Shown in pieces: positions 19,207 to 28,167 of a stretch of 55,167 bases of DNA. The DNA lies in contig NZ_FLQX01000113.1 of NCBI RefSeq assembly GCF_900089955.1, positions 1-55,167 of the forward strand. The letters run 5' to 3'. How positions within the stretch are numbered: position 1 is the stretch's first letter; every line of letters begins with the position of its first letter. The position numbers and the translations under genes are program-made. The notes under the pieces were generated by a model. That model saw nothing but the letters and a program-made list of their open reading frames with translations, made no database searches and was not told where the DNA came from. Source of the DNA: Candidatus Accumulibacter aalborgensis. GTDB lineage: Bacteria > Pseudomonadota > Gammaproteobacteria > Burkholderiales > Rhodocyclaceae.

Positions 19207-20100
19207 CTAGTGGCCGGCCGACACCTTGCGAAAGACGTAGAACAGGTTGTGCTCACTGACCAGATACAGATCACCCATCTCGTCCAGCGCCACCCCTTCG
19301 GCCTGCGGGATGTAATGATCGAGGCCATTCAGGCCGCGCAGCAGGGCGATGAAGCTGCGCGGCTGGTAGGCGGCGTTCAGCTCGACCACCAGATGCGACT
19401 CTTGCGACAGCGCCAGGATATGGCCGCTGCGCGGATCGACCGTGAGCGCTGCCAGATCGGTCATGATGTCGCCCAGATCAGTCAGTTCCTGCAACTCGCC
19501 GCTCACTCGGCAACCATCCGACGCCAGGCCATAAAGCATCACCGGATATTTCTCCTTGCCCAACAGCAGGCGCTGATGACGTTTATCCCAGGCCAGTCCC
19601 TCGAAGCCCTTGTTCGGGTCCTCGGCATGGCCGAGGTCGACCTGCTGGACGAACTGCTCGGTACGCAACTCCCTGGTATCGGCAGCGATGCGAAAGATCG
19701 ACAATTTGTGCTGGCGCTCGTCAGTAATCGCCATGCAACCGCCTTCGAGCACCGCCACGCCCTCCAGGTTGGACGCGCCAATCACTGGGATGCTGCGCAA
19801 GACCTTACCCTCACGCGACAGTTCGATCAGCAACGGCTGCTTGCCACTGACGGTAAACAGCGTACCGGTCGCCGGGTTGTAAGCCAGGTCGGAAAACTCC
19901 TCCTTCTCGAACCCCGGTATGGCGATCTGTAACACCGCCTGGTAACCCGGCAACCACAGGCCGCCCGCCCGCTCTTCGGCCGTGCTGCGCGATTCCGCCA
20001 GCCAGAGCAGCGCGCGCGTATCCAGGCGCATGAAATGGGCAGCACCGGCGGACAGTATCAACAGGGCCAGCAATCCCCAGAGACGAATGGTTCGCGACAT
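19207..20100 (-). CDS. YjiK-type (SdiA-regulated domain) exported protein
   Basis: A 297-residue protein with an N-terminal membrane anchor or signal segment (LWGLLALLILSAGAAHF). It is then a beta-propeller-like sequence of the SdiA-regulated/YjiK family: FSDLAYNPATGTLFTVSG, LEGVAVLEGG, NKGFEGLAWD, DLAALTVDPRSGHILALSQES and QAEGVALDEMGDLYLVSE. The repeated acidic loops resemble calcium-binding propeller blades. Function is unknown; members are outer-surface or periplasmic. The gene stands alone between a B12 gene and aceK on the same strand. Confidence 0.85.
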   Translation of the reverse strand: MSRTIRLWGLLALLILSAGAAHFMRLDTRALLWLAESRSTAEERAGGLWLPGYQAVLQIAIPGFEKEEFSDLAYNPATGTLFTVSGKQPLLIELSREGKVLRSIPVIGASNLEGVAVLEGGCMAITDERQHKLSIFRIAADTRELRTEQFVQQVDLGHAEDPNKGFEGLAWDKRHQRLLLGKEKYPVMLYGLASDGCRVSGELQELTDLGDIMTDLAALTVDPRSGHILALSQESHLVVELNAAYQPRSFIALLRGLNGLDHYIPQAEGVALDEMGDLYLVSEHNLFYVFRKVSAGH

Positions 20101-20135
20101 GGGCGGGAAAGGAAAGAGGCTGACGACCAGAAACC

Positions 20136-21908
20136 TTAACCCGCCGCGGCGTCAAGCCGGTTGGCAGCAAAGCTATGGCAGAAACGCAACTCCTCGGGGT
20201 AAGGAAAGAAATCCTCGACGTGACCGGCGCGGATCTGCTCCTGCGCGGTCTGCCAGAATTTCACGTTCAACAGCGCGCGATGGTATTTGAGAAAAGCCGA
20301 CCGTACCTTCGGCGAGCCGAGCAGGAAGCGGGCGAATTCCTCCGGGAAGACATCGTGCCTGCCCACCGAGTACCAGGGCTCGCTGGCCATCTCCATTTCC
20401 GGGTACGGTGCTTCCGGAATGATGCGGAAGTGGGTGTCGGTCATGTACTCGATTTCGTCGTAGTCGTAAAACACGACGCGGTTGTAGCGGGTGACGCCGA
20501 AGTTCTTCCACAGCATGTCGCCCGGAAAGATGTTGGCGCAGGCCAGTTCCTTGATCGCGTTGCCGTATTCGAGAACGGCGTGATCGATCTCCGCAGGAGT
20601 AGCGGTGTCGAGATACATATTGAGTGGTGTCAGGCGGCGTTCGATGTACAGGTGCTTGATCACCAGATCTTCGCCCTCCTCCTCGATCAGCGACGGGGCC
20701 AGCGAGTTCAGCGCGGCGAGGAGTTCGGCCGAGAAACGTTTCCTGGGCAAGGCGACGTGCGAGAACTCGAGCGTGTCGGCCATGCGGCCAACCCGGTCCA
20801 CCTGTTTCACCAGCAGATATTTGCGCTTGACCGTCGCCCGGTCCATTTCCTTCGAAGCCCCGAAAACATCCTTGATCATTTTGAAAACGTAGGGGTACGA
20901 CGGCAGCGTGAACACCAGCATGACCAGGCCGGCAATTCCCGGGGCGATGATGAACTGGTCCTGGGAATGCCGAAGATGATGCTTCAAGTCACGGAAAAAC
21001 AGCGTCTTGCCCTGTTTGCCGAGGCCCAGCATGGTGTACAGCTCCGAGGTCGGCTTGCTCGGCATGAGGCTGCGCAAGAACTGCACATAGCCCGAGGGAA
21101 CTTCCATATCGACCATGAAATAGGCGCGCGACAGCGAGAACAGGACGCTGATCAACCAGTTGTCGAGCAGGATCGTGTCGAGTACCAGTTGGCCTTCGGG
21201 GGTGTGCAACACCGGGACGGCAAAGGCATACTCGCGATGGCCGTTGATCGCCTTGCCAAAAAGGTAGGCGCCCTTGTTGCGGTAGAAAGCCGAGTGCAGA
21301 ACCTGGATCTGTGCGTTGGCCTCTGCTTTTGGCCAGCCACCGAAACGTTTGCTGGCGGTGCGCATGATGTACGCGACGTCCCGGTCGAGGTCCTCGAAGG
21401 GTCGTTGCCAGTCGAAGTCGACGACGATCTGCCTGATCGTTTGGCGCATGCCGTGCTGCGCCGGATAGTAGCTGCGGTAGGTCGGCGGATACGACTGGAT
21501 ATACTCGGTCGACACCGCCGGGCGAGCAAAGATGTAGTCGTTGTTGAAATACGTTCGGTGCAGGATCTTCGAGCACACCGAGTTGAAGAAGGTCTCGGCG
21601 AGTTCGGGCTGTTTGTGGTTGATCAGTTGGCCGATGTAGAGCAGCTTGAGTTGCTGCCAGGTGGCATCATCGAGCGAAGCAGCGCCAAAACTGGCCGCCA
21701 GAAACTTGGCGGTCTCGCTGACACGATCGTCGTAGGAGCGAATTCGCTCGCGAACGGCATTATGGACGCCCTTCCAGTCAGCCGCCTCGAACAGCACCCT
21801 GGCCTGCTGGCCGTAGTGGCGGATCAGCCGATAGTGGCGGTTGAAGCCATCGATCATCGCCTCGGCAATGCGGCGGGCCAGCACGTTTTCAACAGTGGAG
21901 ATATCCAT
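20136..21908 (-). CDS. aceK: Isocitrate dehydrogenase kinase/phosphatase
   Basis: A 590-residue AceK. Recognisable segments are the N-terminal regulatory part (GFNRHYRLIRHYG), the ATP loop GLGKQGKTLFFRDLKHHL, the catalytic region with KELACANIFPGDMLWKNFGV and VFYDYDEIEYMTD. It switches isocitrate dehydrogenase off by phosphorylating a Ser and on again by the reverse reaction, directing carbon to the glyoxylate shunt. The substrate gene icd lies divergently 302 bases away, whereas in enterics aceK follows aceBA. The start is taken at the ATG 21906-21908; no strong ribosome site is visible. No aceA or aceB is in the window. Confidence 0.95.
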   Translation of the reverse strand: MDISTVENVLARRIAEAMIDGFNRHYRLIRHYGQQARVLFEAADWKGVHNAVRERIRSYDDRVSETAKFLAASFGAASLDDATWQQLKLLYIGQLINHKQPELAETFFNSVCSKILHRTYFNNDYIFARPAVSTEYIQSYPPTYRSYYPAQHGMRQTIRQIVVDFDWQRPFEDLDRDVAYIMRTASKRFGGWPKAEANAQIQVLHSAFYRNKGAYLFGKAINGHREYAFAVPVLHTPEGQLVLDTILLDNWLISVLFSLSRAYFMVDMEVPSGYVQFLRSLMPSKPTSELYTMLGLGKQGKTLFFRDLKHHLRHSQDQFIIAPGIAGLVMLVFTLPSYPYVFKMIKDVFGASKEMDRATVKRKYLLVKQVDRVGRMADTLEFSHVALPRKRFSAELLAALNSLAPSLIEEEGEDLVIKHLYIERRLTPLNMYLDTATPAEIDHAVLEYGNAIKELACANIFPGDMLWKNFGVTRYNRVVFYDYDEIEYMTDTHFRIIPEAPYPEMEMASEPWYSVGRHDVFPEEFARFLLGSPKVRSAFLKYHRALLNVKFWQTAQEQIRAGHVEDFFPYPEELRFCHSFAANRLDAAAG

Positions 21909-22210
21909 GGGGAAAGGTCGACGACAAGACGTGGAGCGATTGTAGCACCCGCCGTGCTGCGCCGCAGTAGCGCGAGCAGCGCTCCGATGGCCGAAGTTCG
22001 GCGCACTTTCCCGACCCTCGATACTCTGGCAGATCACCCGGATTTGCGACATAATCGCGGGCGGTGCCGCAGGAGAGTTTGCTTCGGACAGATCCCTCGT
22101 GCCCACGTATGCAGCATCGTCCGATCTGCAGGTCCTGAGCCAGCGCGTGGAGCGGTAAAGCACCGGCGCTGACACCCGAATCGGCTACAACCACACTATG
22201 AGGAATTGGC
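21909..22210. promoter_or_regulatory. Divergent aceK/icd intergenic region
   Basis: 302 bases without a credible gene between divergent aceK and icd, so both promoters must be here. I see no convincing paired -35/-10 boxes or terminator. The icd ribosome site AGGA is at about 22201-22204. Confidence 0.5.
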
Positions 22211-23440
22211 ATGAGCGCAAGTCTGATCAAAGTACCGCAAGGCGGCCAGAAAATCGTACCGGGGCAAGCTTTTCCCGATAACCCGATCATCCCGTTCATC
22301 GAAGGCGACGGCATCGGCGTCGACATCACGCCGGTGATGATCAAGGTCGTCGACGCGGCGGTGGCCAAGGCCTACGGCGGCAGCAAGAAAATCCACTGGA
22401 TGGAAGTCTACGCCGGCGAAAAGTCTACCCAGATGTACGGCTCCGACGTGTGGTTGTCGACCGAGACGCTCGATACGCTCAAGGAGTACTCCGTTTCGAT
22501 CAAAGGCCCGATGACGACGCCGATCGGTGGCGGCATCCGTTCGCTGAACGTCGCCCTGCGTCAGGAACTCGACCTCTACCAGTGCGTCCGGCCAATCCAG
22601 TACTTCCGCGGCGTCCCTTCGCCGCTCAAGGATCCGTCGAAGACCAACATGATCATCTTCCGCGAGAACACCGAGGACATCTACGCCGGCATCGAGTGGC
22701 TCGCCGGGTCCGACGAATGCAAGAAGGTCGTCAAGTTCCTGCAGGAGGAGATGGGGGTCAAGAAGATCCGCTTCCCGGAAACGTCGGGAATCGGCATCAA
22801 GCCGATCTCCAAGGACGGCACCGAGCGCCTGGTACGCGCGGCGATCAAGTACGCGATCGCCAACAACCGCCGCTCGGTGACCATCGTGCACAAGGGCAAC
22901 ATCATGAAGTTCACCGAAGGTGCTTTCCGTGACTGGTCGTATGCGCTGGCCAAGGACGAATTCGGTGGCGTCGAGATCGACGGCGGACCGTGGCTCAAGC
23001 TGCCCAATGGCATCATCATCAAGGACTCGATCGCCGACGCCTTCCTGCAGCAGATTCTGCTGCGCCCGGCAGAATACGACGTGATCTGCACCACCAATCT
23101 GAACGGCGATTACATTTCCGACGCGCTGGCGGCGCAGGTGGGCGGCATCGGCATCGCTCCGGGCGCCAACATTTCCGATCACTACGCCTGCTTCGAAGCA
23201 ACGCACGGCACGGCGCCGAAGTACGCCGGACTGGATAAGGTGAACCCCGGTTCGCTGATCCTGTCGGCCGAAATGATGCTCCGTCATCTGGGCTGGATCG
23301 AAGCGGCCGACCTGATCGTCAAGGCGATGGAAGCGGCGATCGGCGACAAGGTCGTGACCTATGACTTCGCGCGCCTGATGGACGGCGCTACCGAGGTGTC
23401 GTGCTCGGAGTTCGGCAACGCGATGATTGAACGGATGTAG
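22211..23440 (+). CDS. icd: Isocitrate dehydrogenase (NADP-type)
   Basis: A 409-residue enzyme close to E. coli Icd. The regulatory Ser lies in [12 protein letters not shown], the exact target context of AceK. Other motifs: [14 protein letters not shown] (N-terminal), [20 protein letters not shown], the metal-binding region in [15 protein letters not shown], and [11 protein letters not shown] near the coenzyme site. It makes 2-oxoglutarate and CO2 from isocitrate. It is divergent from aceK and followed by a strong terminator. Confidence 0.97.
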   Translation: MSASLIKVPQGGQKIVPGQAFPDNPIIPFIEGDGIGVDITPVMIKVVDAAVAKAYGGSKKIHWMEVYAGEKSTQMYGSDVWLSTETLDTLKEYSVSIKGPMTTPIGGGIRSLNVALRQELDLYQCVRPIQYFRGVPSPLKDPSKTNMIIFRENTEDIYAGIEWLAGSDECKKVVKFLQEEMGVKKIRFPETSGIGIKPISKDGTERLVRAAIKYAIANNRRSVTIVHKGNIMKFTEGAFRDWSYALAKDEFGGVEIDGGPWLKLPNGIIIKDSIADAFLQQILLRPAEYDVICTTNLNGDYISDALAAQVGGIGIAPGANISDHYACFEATHGTAPKYAGLDKVNPGSLILSAEMMLRHLGWIEAADLIVKAMEAAIGDKVVTYDFARLMDGATEVSCSEFGNAMIERM

Positions 23441-23467
23441 GACTGCAGGTTTCAGTGGCCGCCATGA

Positions 23468-23495
23468 AAAAGCCCCCGAAAGGGGGCTTTCTTTT
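23468..23495 (+). terminator. Rho-independent terminator of icd
   Basis: AAAGCCCCC, loop GAA, GGGGGCTTT, followed by CTTTT; perfect GC-rich stem with a T tract. It is A-rich on the other side and may also serve the minus-strand gene ending at 23537. Confidence 0.9.
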
Positions 23496-23536
23496 GTCGA
23501 CGGTTGCCGCCAGCGACTCCCCGACGGCACTGCCGA

Positions 23537-23989
23537 TCACTTCTCCAGCGTGACCTTCACGCCTTCGGCGGCGAGCTTCAGGCTCAGGCCCTTGGCCGTC
23601 GTCTCGATCTTCATCTCGACGCCCTTTTCGTTCTTCATCGTCGCCCGGGTGCCACCGCCAACCAGCGTGCCGCCCGCGGCACCCGAAAGGAAGGTCCCCT
23701 CGATGTCCTCGATTTGCTTGAGGTTGTAGACCGTGCCCTTGGCCCTGATCTTGGCGCCACCTATCTCACCGGCTGACAGTCCGTCGATCTTGATTTTGTA
23801 GGTCTTGCCCTTGTACTTGACGTCGCCGCCGCCCCAGGTGTAGCCGATCCCGACGGCCACCGAGCCGCCGGAGAAGGCGATCGTCGCATCTGGCTTGGCG
23901 GCAGCAGCGTGTTGCGCGGCACCGGCGAAACCCGGAGCGGTGAGGAACAAGGTCGTCAGGGCAATGACTCCCGTAATTCTTCTGAGCAT
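23537..23989 (-). CDS. Secreted protein of unknown function (EipA/DUF1134-like)
   Basis: A 150-residue protein starting at the ATG 23987-23989 with GGAGA upstream. A signal peptide ends near GFAGAAQHAAA. The mature part begins DATIAFSGGSVAVGIGYTWG, then KYKGKTYKIKIDGLSAGEIGGAKI, alternating beta-strand patterns ending with GVKVTLEK. This resembles the small periplasmic proteins of the EipA/DUF1134 kind, but I am not certain of the family. It is convergent with icd across the terminator. Confidence 0.75.
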   Translation of the reverse strand: MLRRITGVIALTTLFLTAPGFAGAAQHAAAAKPDATIAFSGGSVAVGIGYTWGGGDVKYKGKTYKIKIDGLSAGEIGGAKIRAKGTVYNLKQIEDIEGTFLSGAAGGTLVGGGTRATMKNEKGVEMKIETTAKGLSLKLAAEGVKVTLEK

Positions 23990-24068
23990 GATGATTCTCT
24001 CCACGTGGTTGAACAGAACTGGGATTGTATCGCGGACTGTCCGCTCACGCATCACCGGGGATGACAGA

Positions 24069-24248
24069 TCAGACGGCGCGAAAGCGGCCGAGTGCCTGCT
24101 CGAGAGTCGTTGCCAGGTCACGCAGCGCATGCGCCGACTGCTCCGTGCTCTGCGAGGCCGAGTGCTTGCCTTCGGCCATCTGGGCAATTTGCTCGACCCC
24201 CTGGGCAATTTGGCTGGCGATATGCTGGTCGCTGCCTTCACGCGCAAT
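24069..24248 (-). pseudogene. Remnant: C-terminal tip of a methyl-accepting chemotaxis protein
   Basis: In a different frame from the regulator that ends at 24238, about 57 codons read SDQHIASQIAQGVEQIAQMAE and end DLATTLEQALGRFRAV and stop. This is how chemoreceptor signalling domains finish. No start codon or upstream receptor sequence remains, because the HDOD-REC-GGDEF gene occupies that place. It is therefore a leftover of a replaced gene. Confidence 0.75.
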
Positions 24249-26142
24249 GGGTCTTGCCGTTGGCAAACAGGCAAACCCGGTCGCGACCAGCGTTCTTGGC
24301 GGCGTAGAGGGCTTTGTCCGCAGCCTTGAGCAAATCGTCTTCATTCTCAATGCAGCTTGCCCGGTTGGCCACGCCGATGCTGACCGTGGTCTGGATGTCC
24401 ACACCGCCAATGCCGATCTTCAGGGCCTTGACCATCTTGCGCAGACGCTCGGCGGCCAGCAGGCCGGACCTGGGGTCGGCGTTGTGGCAGACCAGCAGAA
24501 ACTCCTCGCCACCCAGCCGACTGACGCTGTCGTCCTTGCGCGCGGCGGCCTGGATAGCCTTGGCCACTTCCTGCAATACCCGGTCGCCGACGGCGTGGCC
24601 ATGCCGGTCGTTGATAGCCTTGAAGAAATCGATATCGATCATCAGTGCCGCCACCGGCTGACCGGTGCGCAGCGAGGCGCTCCAGAACCTGGTCAGCGCC
24701 TCCATGCCGGCCCTTCGATTGGGCAGATCGGTCAGCAGGTCGGTCATTGCCGCATGCTCCAGCCGCCGGTTGCTGGTCGCCAGTTCGGTCGCGAACGCCT
24801 TGAGTTGCGCCCGGTCGCCCTCCCAGGCCTCGAGCAGCTTCACGTAATGCTGGGCCGCTCGCATGCGAGCGGTCAGTGCGCGGACATTCACTGGCTTGAT
24901 CAGGTAATCGTCGACGCCGGCTTCGAAAGCCTCGATGATCTTCTCCTCAGTCTCCTCGCCCGCCAGCATGATGACGTACATGGACTGGCCCCAGTCGGTG
25001 GCCCGTAGCGCGCTGCACAACTCAATGCCGTCCATGACCGGCATCAGCCAGTCGGTGATGACGATCTGTGGCGTGACCTCCAGCGCCAGGGGCAAGGCAT
25101 CCCTGCCATTCTCGGCCACGTGCACCGTGCAGCCGAGGATCCGGGAGAGCACCTCCTCGGTCATCATTCGGGTCGTCGAATCGTCCTCGACCAGCAAGAC
25201 TCGCGTGCGCGTGCGGGCCGCCTTGCTCTCGTGCCCGGGGCGGGAAGCCGGGGCCTCGGCCATGGCCTCGAAGGAAGGGAGATCGCCGGCAGGCACCTTG
25301 AGCACCTCGGCCCACTCGTGCCATTGCGCAACGACGCGGTCGAACACCTCTCCCAGGGCGCTGGCATCGAGACCGATCTTGCTGCCCAGGCGCATGAGTT
25401 CAGAGATGCTGCCATAGCGCTCGGTCGCCGGCGACAGGCCGAGGTCAGCCATTCGTCGCGCCTGAAAGAACAGGTGGGCCAACTGATAGGGCCGGGAGCC
25501 TTCCGAAAAACCGGAGGCATCAGGATCGTCGTGGTGACTGACGGGCTCCGCAAGAGCCGTGGGAATTCCGCAGTCGGCCATGATGACGGCGGTGAGTTCG
25601 CGGCGATCTGTCCCCAGATGCTGACGTTCCAGTTCGATGAGCACCACACCGCCGTCTTGCCGTTCCAGCAGGGCCGCATAGTCGACGGGGTAGGCCGTGA
25701 TCAGCGCCAGGCGGCCGATCTGCGCCAGAAGTCCGCAGGCGAACAGATCCTCAGGTGAGCCGACCCGTACCATCCTGCCCAGCTCCTGACTGGCTACCGC
25801 CATGAACAGGGAGTGCGACCAGAAGCCCGGATAGTCGAAGGCGGCGCAGGCGCCGTCGCGATACTGGTCGACCAGCGAAAACCCAATGGCCAATTGACGC
25901 ACCGTGGCCATGCCCAGGCGCAGCACCGCCTCGTTGACCGAGGCCACGGGCCGGCCGCTGGCGCGGGCCGCTGCATTGGCCAGGCGCAACAGCCGGCTGG
26001 CCAGGGCGGGATCGCTCTGCACGGCCCTGGCCAACTCGTCCAGGGTCGCATCGTCGCGGCGAGTGATCTCCATGATGGCCAACGCCACGCCTTTCGGGCT
26101 GGGGAGTTGGCCACTTATGCGCAGATGGTCGACCTTGGTCAT
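24238..26142 (-). CDS. HDOD-REC-GGDEF signalling protein (diguanylate cyclase)
   Basis: A 634-residue three-domain protein. Residues about 1-260 are an HDOD domain (PSPKGVALAIMEI, PALASRLLRLANAA). Residues about 315-430 are a receiver domain with VLLVEDDSTTR, phospho-Asp in IVITDWLMPVMDG and the Lys of LIKPV. Residues about 465-634 are a GGDEF domain with active-site variant GGEEF in SRLGGEEFLLV and DIDFFKAINDRHGHAVGD. It should make cyclic di-GMP in response to a phosphorelay or an HDOD partner. No RxxD inhibitory site was found just before GGEEF (the residues are KDDSVSRLGGEEF). No cognate kinase is adjacent. Its 3' end overlaps a chemoreceptor remnant. Confidence 0.92.
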   Translation of the reverse strand: MTKVDHLRISGQLPSPKGVALAIMEITRRDDATLDELARAVQSDPALASRLLRLANAAARASGRPVASVNEAVLRLGMATVRQLAIGFSLVDQYRDGACAAFDYPGFWSHSLFMAVASQELGRMVRVGSPEDLFACGLLAQIGRLALITAYPVDYAALLERQDGGVVLIELERQHLGTDRRELTAVIMADCGIPTALAEPVSHHDDPDASGFSEGSRPYQLAHLFFQARRMADLGLSPATERYGSISELMRLGSKIGLDASALGEVFDRVVAQWHEWAEVLKVPAGDLPSFEAMAEAPASRPGHESKAARTRTRVLLVEDDSTTRMMTEEVLSRILGCTVHVAENGRDALPLALEVTPQIVITDWLMPVMDGIELCSALRATDWGQSMYVIMLAGEETEEKIIEAFEAGVDDYLIKPVNVRALTARMRAAQHYVKLLEAWEGDRAQLKAFATELATSNRRLEHAAMTDLLTDLPNRRAGMEALTRFWSASLRTGQPVAALMIDIDFFKAINDRHGHAVGDRVLQEVAKAIQAAARKDDSVSRLGGEEFLLVCHNADPRSGLLAAERLRKMVKALKIGIGGVDIQTTVSIGVANRASCIENEDDLLKAADKALYAAKNAGRDRVCLFANGKTHCA

Positions 26143-26234
26143 GTTTGTCCACGGCTGTCTTGGGTGTGTTGCATGAATGATTCACAGTGCCTTGCTCAAA
26201 GGCCCCGATAGCAGGCGACGACGGGAGTGCCGAG

Positions 26235-26585
26235 TCACTGTCCGGCCCCATCGGCGCGCAGGGACGGCGTGAACAAAGCCCTGCGCGACATGGCAACGAT
26301 GCCCCTCAAGAAACACGCCAACCGAGCCTCCGTATGCCCCCTCTCTGCGACGACAGTCATGCCCAGCCCATCGGCAAGGGCAATCGTACCACGGACGATT
26401 GCCGTATCGTTGGTGCCAACGGCCAACTGACCACCAAAGCGCTTATAGATCTTGATTTCGGTGATCCCAAAGCGCTTGAGGCAAGACAGCGCGAAGACAT
26501 CGTCAACACGAAGCGATCCATCGCCGCGCGTGAACGCTTGCTCGACGGCGTAAAACGGGGTCGCGTGGCAGCATAAAGAATCCAC
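26235..26585 (-). pseudogene. Remnant of an EAL-domain phosphodiesterase
   Basis: A short open frame contains LKRFGITEIKIYKRFGGQLA, then NDTAIVRGTIALADGLGMTVVAE, which is the region of EAL domains from the KIDxSF strand to the VAEGVE strand. The catalytic context is degraded (KIYKRF instead of KIDRSF; AERGHTE instead of AEGVETE), and both the EAL signature and the N-terminal half are missing. Homology covers roughly 26300-26500. It lies upstream of the diguanylate cyclase and divergent from the DUF3300 gene, so this segment has seen repeated loss of cyclic di-GMP genes. Confidence 0.75.
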
Positions 26586-26711
26586 TTGCCAGACATGCCC
26601 TCTGCCACCTATGCTGACGGCCTCTCGGTGGACTGCCTAGCGCATTCTGGCGCCGTTCTGTCGTTTGCGGCCAGCGATTTTTTGGTGATTTTTTGTGTCC
26701 GAGGATGCTTG

Positions 26712-28130
26712 ATGAAATCAACACCTTCCCGAACCAGTGCTCTGCTCGCGGCATTGATCTTCGCCTTGTCGCCCGCTGCGGCACAGCAGCCCCCACCCAT
26801 GTCGACGCCCGGTGCCACTTCGGCCGCGGCGCGCACCTTCTCGCAGCAAGACCTCGATCGGCTACTGGCGCCGATCGCGCTATATCCCGACCCGCTGCTG
26901 GCGCAGATTCTGATGGCCTCGACCTACCCGCTCGAAGTCGTCGAGGCGGCGCGCTGGGTCAAGGCCAATCCCAAGATCAACGGAAAGGCTCTCGAGGATG
27001 CGATGGCCAGGCAGTCCTGGGATCCGGCAGTCAGATCGCTGACCGCGGTGCCGCAGGTGTTGCAGCAGATGAACGAGAATCTCGACTGGACGCAGAAGCT
27101 CGGCGACGCCTTCCTGGCGCAGCAGGAGGGTGTAATGAACACGGTGCAGGCCCTGCGGGCGAGGGCCGATGCAGCGGGCAATCTAAAGTCCACGCCCCAG
27201 CAGGTGGTGAAGACCCAGACGCAGGGCAGTCAGACGATTTACGTCGTTGAACCCGCCCAGCCGGAAGTGGTGTATGTGCCGACCTACAATCCGACGGTCG
27301 TGTACGGCAACTGGTGGTATCCGACCCCACCGTATGCTGTCTACCCGCCGGCCTATGTCTATCCCCCCGGCCTCGTCTTCGCAACCGGCGTCCTCGTCGG
27401 CGCGGCGATCTGGGGCGCCTGCAGTTGGGGCTGGGGCCGCAGCAATGTCAACGTCAATGTCAATCGCTACAACTCGTTCAATCGCACCAATATCAGCAAC
27501 AGCAACTGGAATCACAATGTTGATCACCGCCGCGGCGTGGCCTATCGCGATCAGAACGTTGCCAACCAGTACAACCGTGGTGGCAATGCGCAGGCGGCCA
27601 AGGCCCGCGAGGATTTCCGCGGTCGTGCCGAGACCGGGCGCTCGGAACTCAAGGGCATGGATCGCAGTGAACTGAACAACCGCGTCAAGGACGCCGATCG
27701 CGGGTCGCGGGAAAATCTGGGGGGCCGTGGCGATGTGGGCCGCGGTGATGCCGGCCGTGGCGACGCGGGGCGGGGCGAGGTGAGCAATCGCATGCAGGGC
27801 GCCGATCGTGGTGCCGGCTCAGCGGGGCGTGACCGGGTCGACGGTGGCGGAAATCGTTCCGGCGGAACGCACGACCGCTCGGCTGGCGGTGGCTTCTCCG
27901 GCATTGGCAATGGTGCGTCCACGCGTGAGGCCAGTCAGCGCGGCAGCGGCAGCCGCGCGGCGATGGGTAATCGGGGAGGCGCTGGTTCAAGCTTCGCTGG
28001 CGGAGGCGGTGGCGCCAGCCGGGGAGGTGGCGGTGCAGGCTTCGGAGGTGGGGGGGGACGGGGAGGTGGCGGCGGAGGTTTCGGCGGCGGTGGCGGGCGT
28101 GGGGGTGGAGGCGGCGGCCGTGGCCGTTAA
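26712..28130 (+). CDS. DUF3300 protein with glycine-rich tail
   Basis: A 472-residue exported protein. The start at 26712 has GAGGA eleven bases upstream and gives a signal peptide ending near LSPAAAQQ. The DUF3300 core is clear: LLAPIALYPDPLLAQILMAS, ARQSWDPAVRSLTAVPQVL and YVVEPAQPEVVYVPTYNP. A hydrophobic, Tyr/Pro-rich segment (YPPAYVYPPG) and a membrane-like GVLVGAAIWG follow. The last 200 residues are low complexity: Asn-rich, then Asp/Arg/Gly repeats (GRGDAGRGDAGRGE), then nearly pure Gly with Arg. Function unknown; DUF3300 genes are typically followed by a DUF2950 gene, as here. Confidence 0.88.
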   Translation: MKSTPSRTSALLAALIFALSPAAAQQPPPMSTPGATSAAARTFSQQDLDRLLAPIALYPDPLLAQILMASTYPLEVVEAARWVKANPKINGKALEDAMARQSWDPAVRSLTAVPQVLQQMNENLDWTQKLGDAFLAQQEGVMNTVQALRARADAAGNLKSTPQQVVKTQTQGSQTIYVVEPAQPEVVYVPTYNPTVVYGNWWYPTPPYAVYPPAYVYPPGLVFATGVLVGAAIWGACSWGWGRSNVNVNVNRYNSFNRTNISNSNWNHNVDHRRGVAYRDQNVANQYNRGGNAQAAKAREDFRGRAETGRSELKGMDRSELNNRVKDADRGSRENLGGRGDVGRGDAGRGDAGRGEVSNRMQGADRGAGSAGRDRVDGGGNRSGGTHDRSAGGGFSGIGNGASTREASQRGSGSRAAMGNRGGAGSSFAGGGGGASRGGGGAGFGGGGGRGGGGGGFGGGGGRGGGGGGRGR

Positions 28131-28167
28131 CCTCGCCTGCCCACCACTTTCTGCGGAGAAGACTACG

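Noticed and set aside
20175-22172. 665-codon plus-strand open frame opposite aceK
   Set aside because: Antisense shadow of a clearly conserved gene; no motif and no ribosome site.
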